This document shows, piece after piece, positions 63,272-64,000 of a stretch of 64,000 nt of DNA; position 1 is the stretch's first letter, and every line of letters begins with the position of its first letter. Origin of the DNA: Paenibacillus rhizosphaerae (GTDB taxonomy: Bacteria; Bacillota; Bacilli; Paenibacillales; Paenibacillaceae); contig NZ_JACHXJ010000002.1 in assembly GCF_014192015.1 (NCBI RefSeq), positions 1,178,001 to 1,242,000 of the forward strand, given 5' to 3'. The notes below the pieces were generated by a model that made no database searches, was not told the origin of the DNA, and saw only the letters and a list, made by a program, of their open reading frames with translations. The translations under genes were made by a program, and so were the position numbers.

Positions 63272-63294
63272 AGCCGCAAAGCTGCGGCTTTTTA
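63272..63294 (+). terminator. terminator of the AGCCGCA/TGCGGCT family
   Basis: AGCCGCA (63272-63278), loop AAGC, TGCGGCT (63283-63289), T-run. Downstream, 63295-63460 is AT-rich with two GTTAAC palindromes 20 bp apart (63379 and 63399) and no gene. Confidence 0.9.
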
Positions 63295-63460
63295 TGTTTT
63301 TCATCAATGCATATTTTTTAAAAATTGGAAAATAAAGAACATGTATTTGTTGACGAAAATAGACATGGAGCCTAATCGGTTAACCGTAATTAAATTATGT
63401 TAACTAATTACTTATTGCGCAAAAGGGATTTTAGCAAAGTATTTTAATTCATAAACTACC

Positions 63461-63489
63461 TTGACAGTCACAGTAGTATGTCGTATTAT
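63461..63489 (+). promoter_or_regulatory. promoter of the PadR gene
   Basis: TTGACA (63461-63466), 17-base spacer, TATTAT (63484-63489), 20 bases before the PadR start, so the leader is very short. Confidence 0.8.
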
Positions 63490-63509
63490 GCAGATATGGA
63501 GGTGATTGT

Positions 63510-63839
63510 ATGAGTGACAACAAAATCACATCCGACCTGCTGCGAGGCCATACCGACACGATGATTTTACGACTTTTATCCGAAGCGGACCGCTACGGTT
63601 ATGAAATTGTCAAACTGATTGCCGAACGTTCGGGAGGTGAGTACGAACTAAAGGAAGCCACAATGTATTCGAGCGTCCGGCGGCTTGAAGGGGACGGAGA
63701 TATCGAGTGGTATTGGGGTGATGAATCGCAGGGCGGACGGCGCAAATATTTCCGAATTACCGAGAAGGGCAAGGAAACCTATGAGCGCAACAAAAGCAAC
63801 TGGGAGTACGCCAAACGCGTGCTTGAAAATTTATTATAA
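63510..63839 (+). CDS. PadR-family transcriptional regulator
   Basis: 109 aa, RBS GGAGGTGA. PadR winged helix: RGHTDTMILRLLSEADRYGYEIVK and the wing GGRRKYFRITEKGKE. Small subgroup-2 PadR without a long C-terminal domain. Followed 14 bases later by a permease-prefix protein, the standard partner of such regulators. Confidence 0.93.
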   Translation: MSDNKITSDLLRGHTDTMILRLLSEADRYGYEIVKLIAERSGGEYELKEATMYSSVRRLEGDGDIEWYWGDESQGGRRKYFRITEKGKETYERNKSNWEYAKRVLENLL

Positions 63840-63853
63840 GGAGAGTCGATGGG

Positions 63854-64000
63854 ATGAATGAGAAATTGACGAACTATCTGAACGGGGTTTTTGCGCCTTA
63901 CGACGGGGTGAAGAGTGTAAGCGACTTAAAGGCGGACCTGCACTCCGATCTGCAGGAACGGTTCCGTGAGCTGAAAGCCGAGGGCAAGGACGATGAAACG
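63854..64000 (+). CDS. permease-prefix-domain protein, partial (runs off the right edge)
   Basis: The first 49 residues are visible, from an ATG behind AAGGAGAG. The stretch LTNYLNGVFAPYDGVKSVSD followed by a charged helix (LHSDLQERFRELKAEGKDDE) is the permease prefix domain 1 / DUF1700-like N-terminus usually encoded after PadR regulators and followed by membrane helices. Probably a membrane protein of unknown substrate. Confidence 0.8.
   Translation, partial: MNEKLTNYLNGVFAPYDGVKSVSDLKADLHSDLQERFRELKAEGKDDET

Noticed and set aside
63377-63404. CGGTTAACCG palindrome and second GTTAAC before the PadR gene
   Set aside because: Lies about 60 bp upstream of the promoter in AT-rich DNA and does not match known PadR sites; could be chance.

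Overview
This 64 kb window is bacterial chromosome from a low-to-mid GC Bacillota, most probably a Paenibacillus or close relative. The reasons are strong AAGGAGG-type ribosome binding sites, frequent TTG/GTG starts, consensus sigma-A promoters, LplB/YtcP-type sugar importers with DUF3502 binding proteins, YesM/YesN two-component pairs, and many solitary regulator-plus-target pairs. No rRNA, tRNA, CRISPR array, phage or transposase was seen. Assignments come from reading the translations, not from searches.

Layout. (1) 0-8.4 kb: a carbohydrate locus with a divergent ROK repressor, two ABC permeases, a TIM-barrel isomerase/epimerase, a Gfo/Idh dehydrogenase, an MFS permease and a lipoprotein binding protein. 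Two consensus divergent promoters and a candidate operator lie between repressor and operon. (2) 8.4-26.9 kb: small accessory units: EcsC-like and DinB proteins, a rifampicin-phosphotransferase-like enzyme, an FAD monooxygenase/MarR pair, a WYL regulator/GyrI-like pair, a TetR/aldo-keto reductase pair, an Rrf2 regulator beside an internally deleted azoreductase, a TetR/glyoxalase pair, and an AraC/GH4 glycosidase pair. Decayed genes sit here (epoxide hydrolase, azoreductase, an ATPase-like tail). (3) 27-30.2 kb: membrane proteins and an MFS exporter whose leader can form two competing hairpins. (4) 30.5-37.4 kb: two complete OmpR-type two-component systems. The first appears to drive itself and a secreted protein through matching tandem 11-bp boxes. 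The second sits between a methionine-rich lipoprotein and a membrane cytochrome b fused to a molybdopterin (sulfite-oxidase-fold) domain. (5) 37.6-51.6 kb: a second carbohydrate locus with a giant GH106-like glycosidase, AraC regulator, YesN/YesM pair, ABC binding protein, two permeases and an AraA/FucI-like isomerase. (6) 51.7-64 kb: a MetX-like acyltransferase/LysR pair, two APH-fold kinases, a phosphodiesterase-like AlkP protein, an NmrA/HxlR pair with a perfect operator, an MFS pump followed by a VOC gene broken by one stop codon, an XRE/MmyB regulator, a DUF2089 operon, and a PadR/permease-prefix pair running off the right edge.

The strongest candidate for an undescribed system is 33.8-37.4 kb: a Met-rich lipoprotein, a short-loop histidine kinase with its regulator, and a one-polypeptide MsrQ/MsrP-like enzyme. 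I infer an extracytoplasmic methionine-oxidation sink-and-repair module of Gram-positive type. Neither importer locus carries an ABC ATPase, so both presumably share an MsmX-type ATPase encoded elsewhere.
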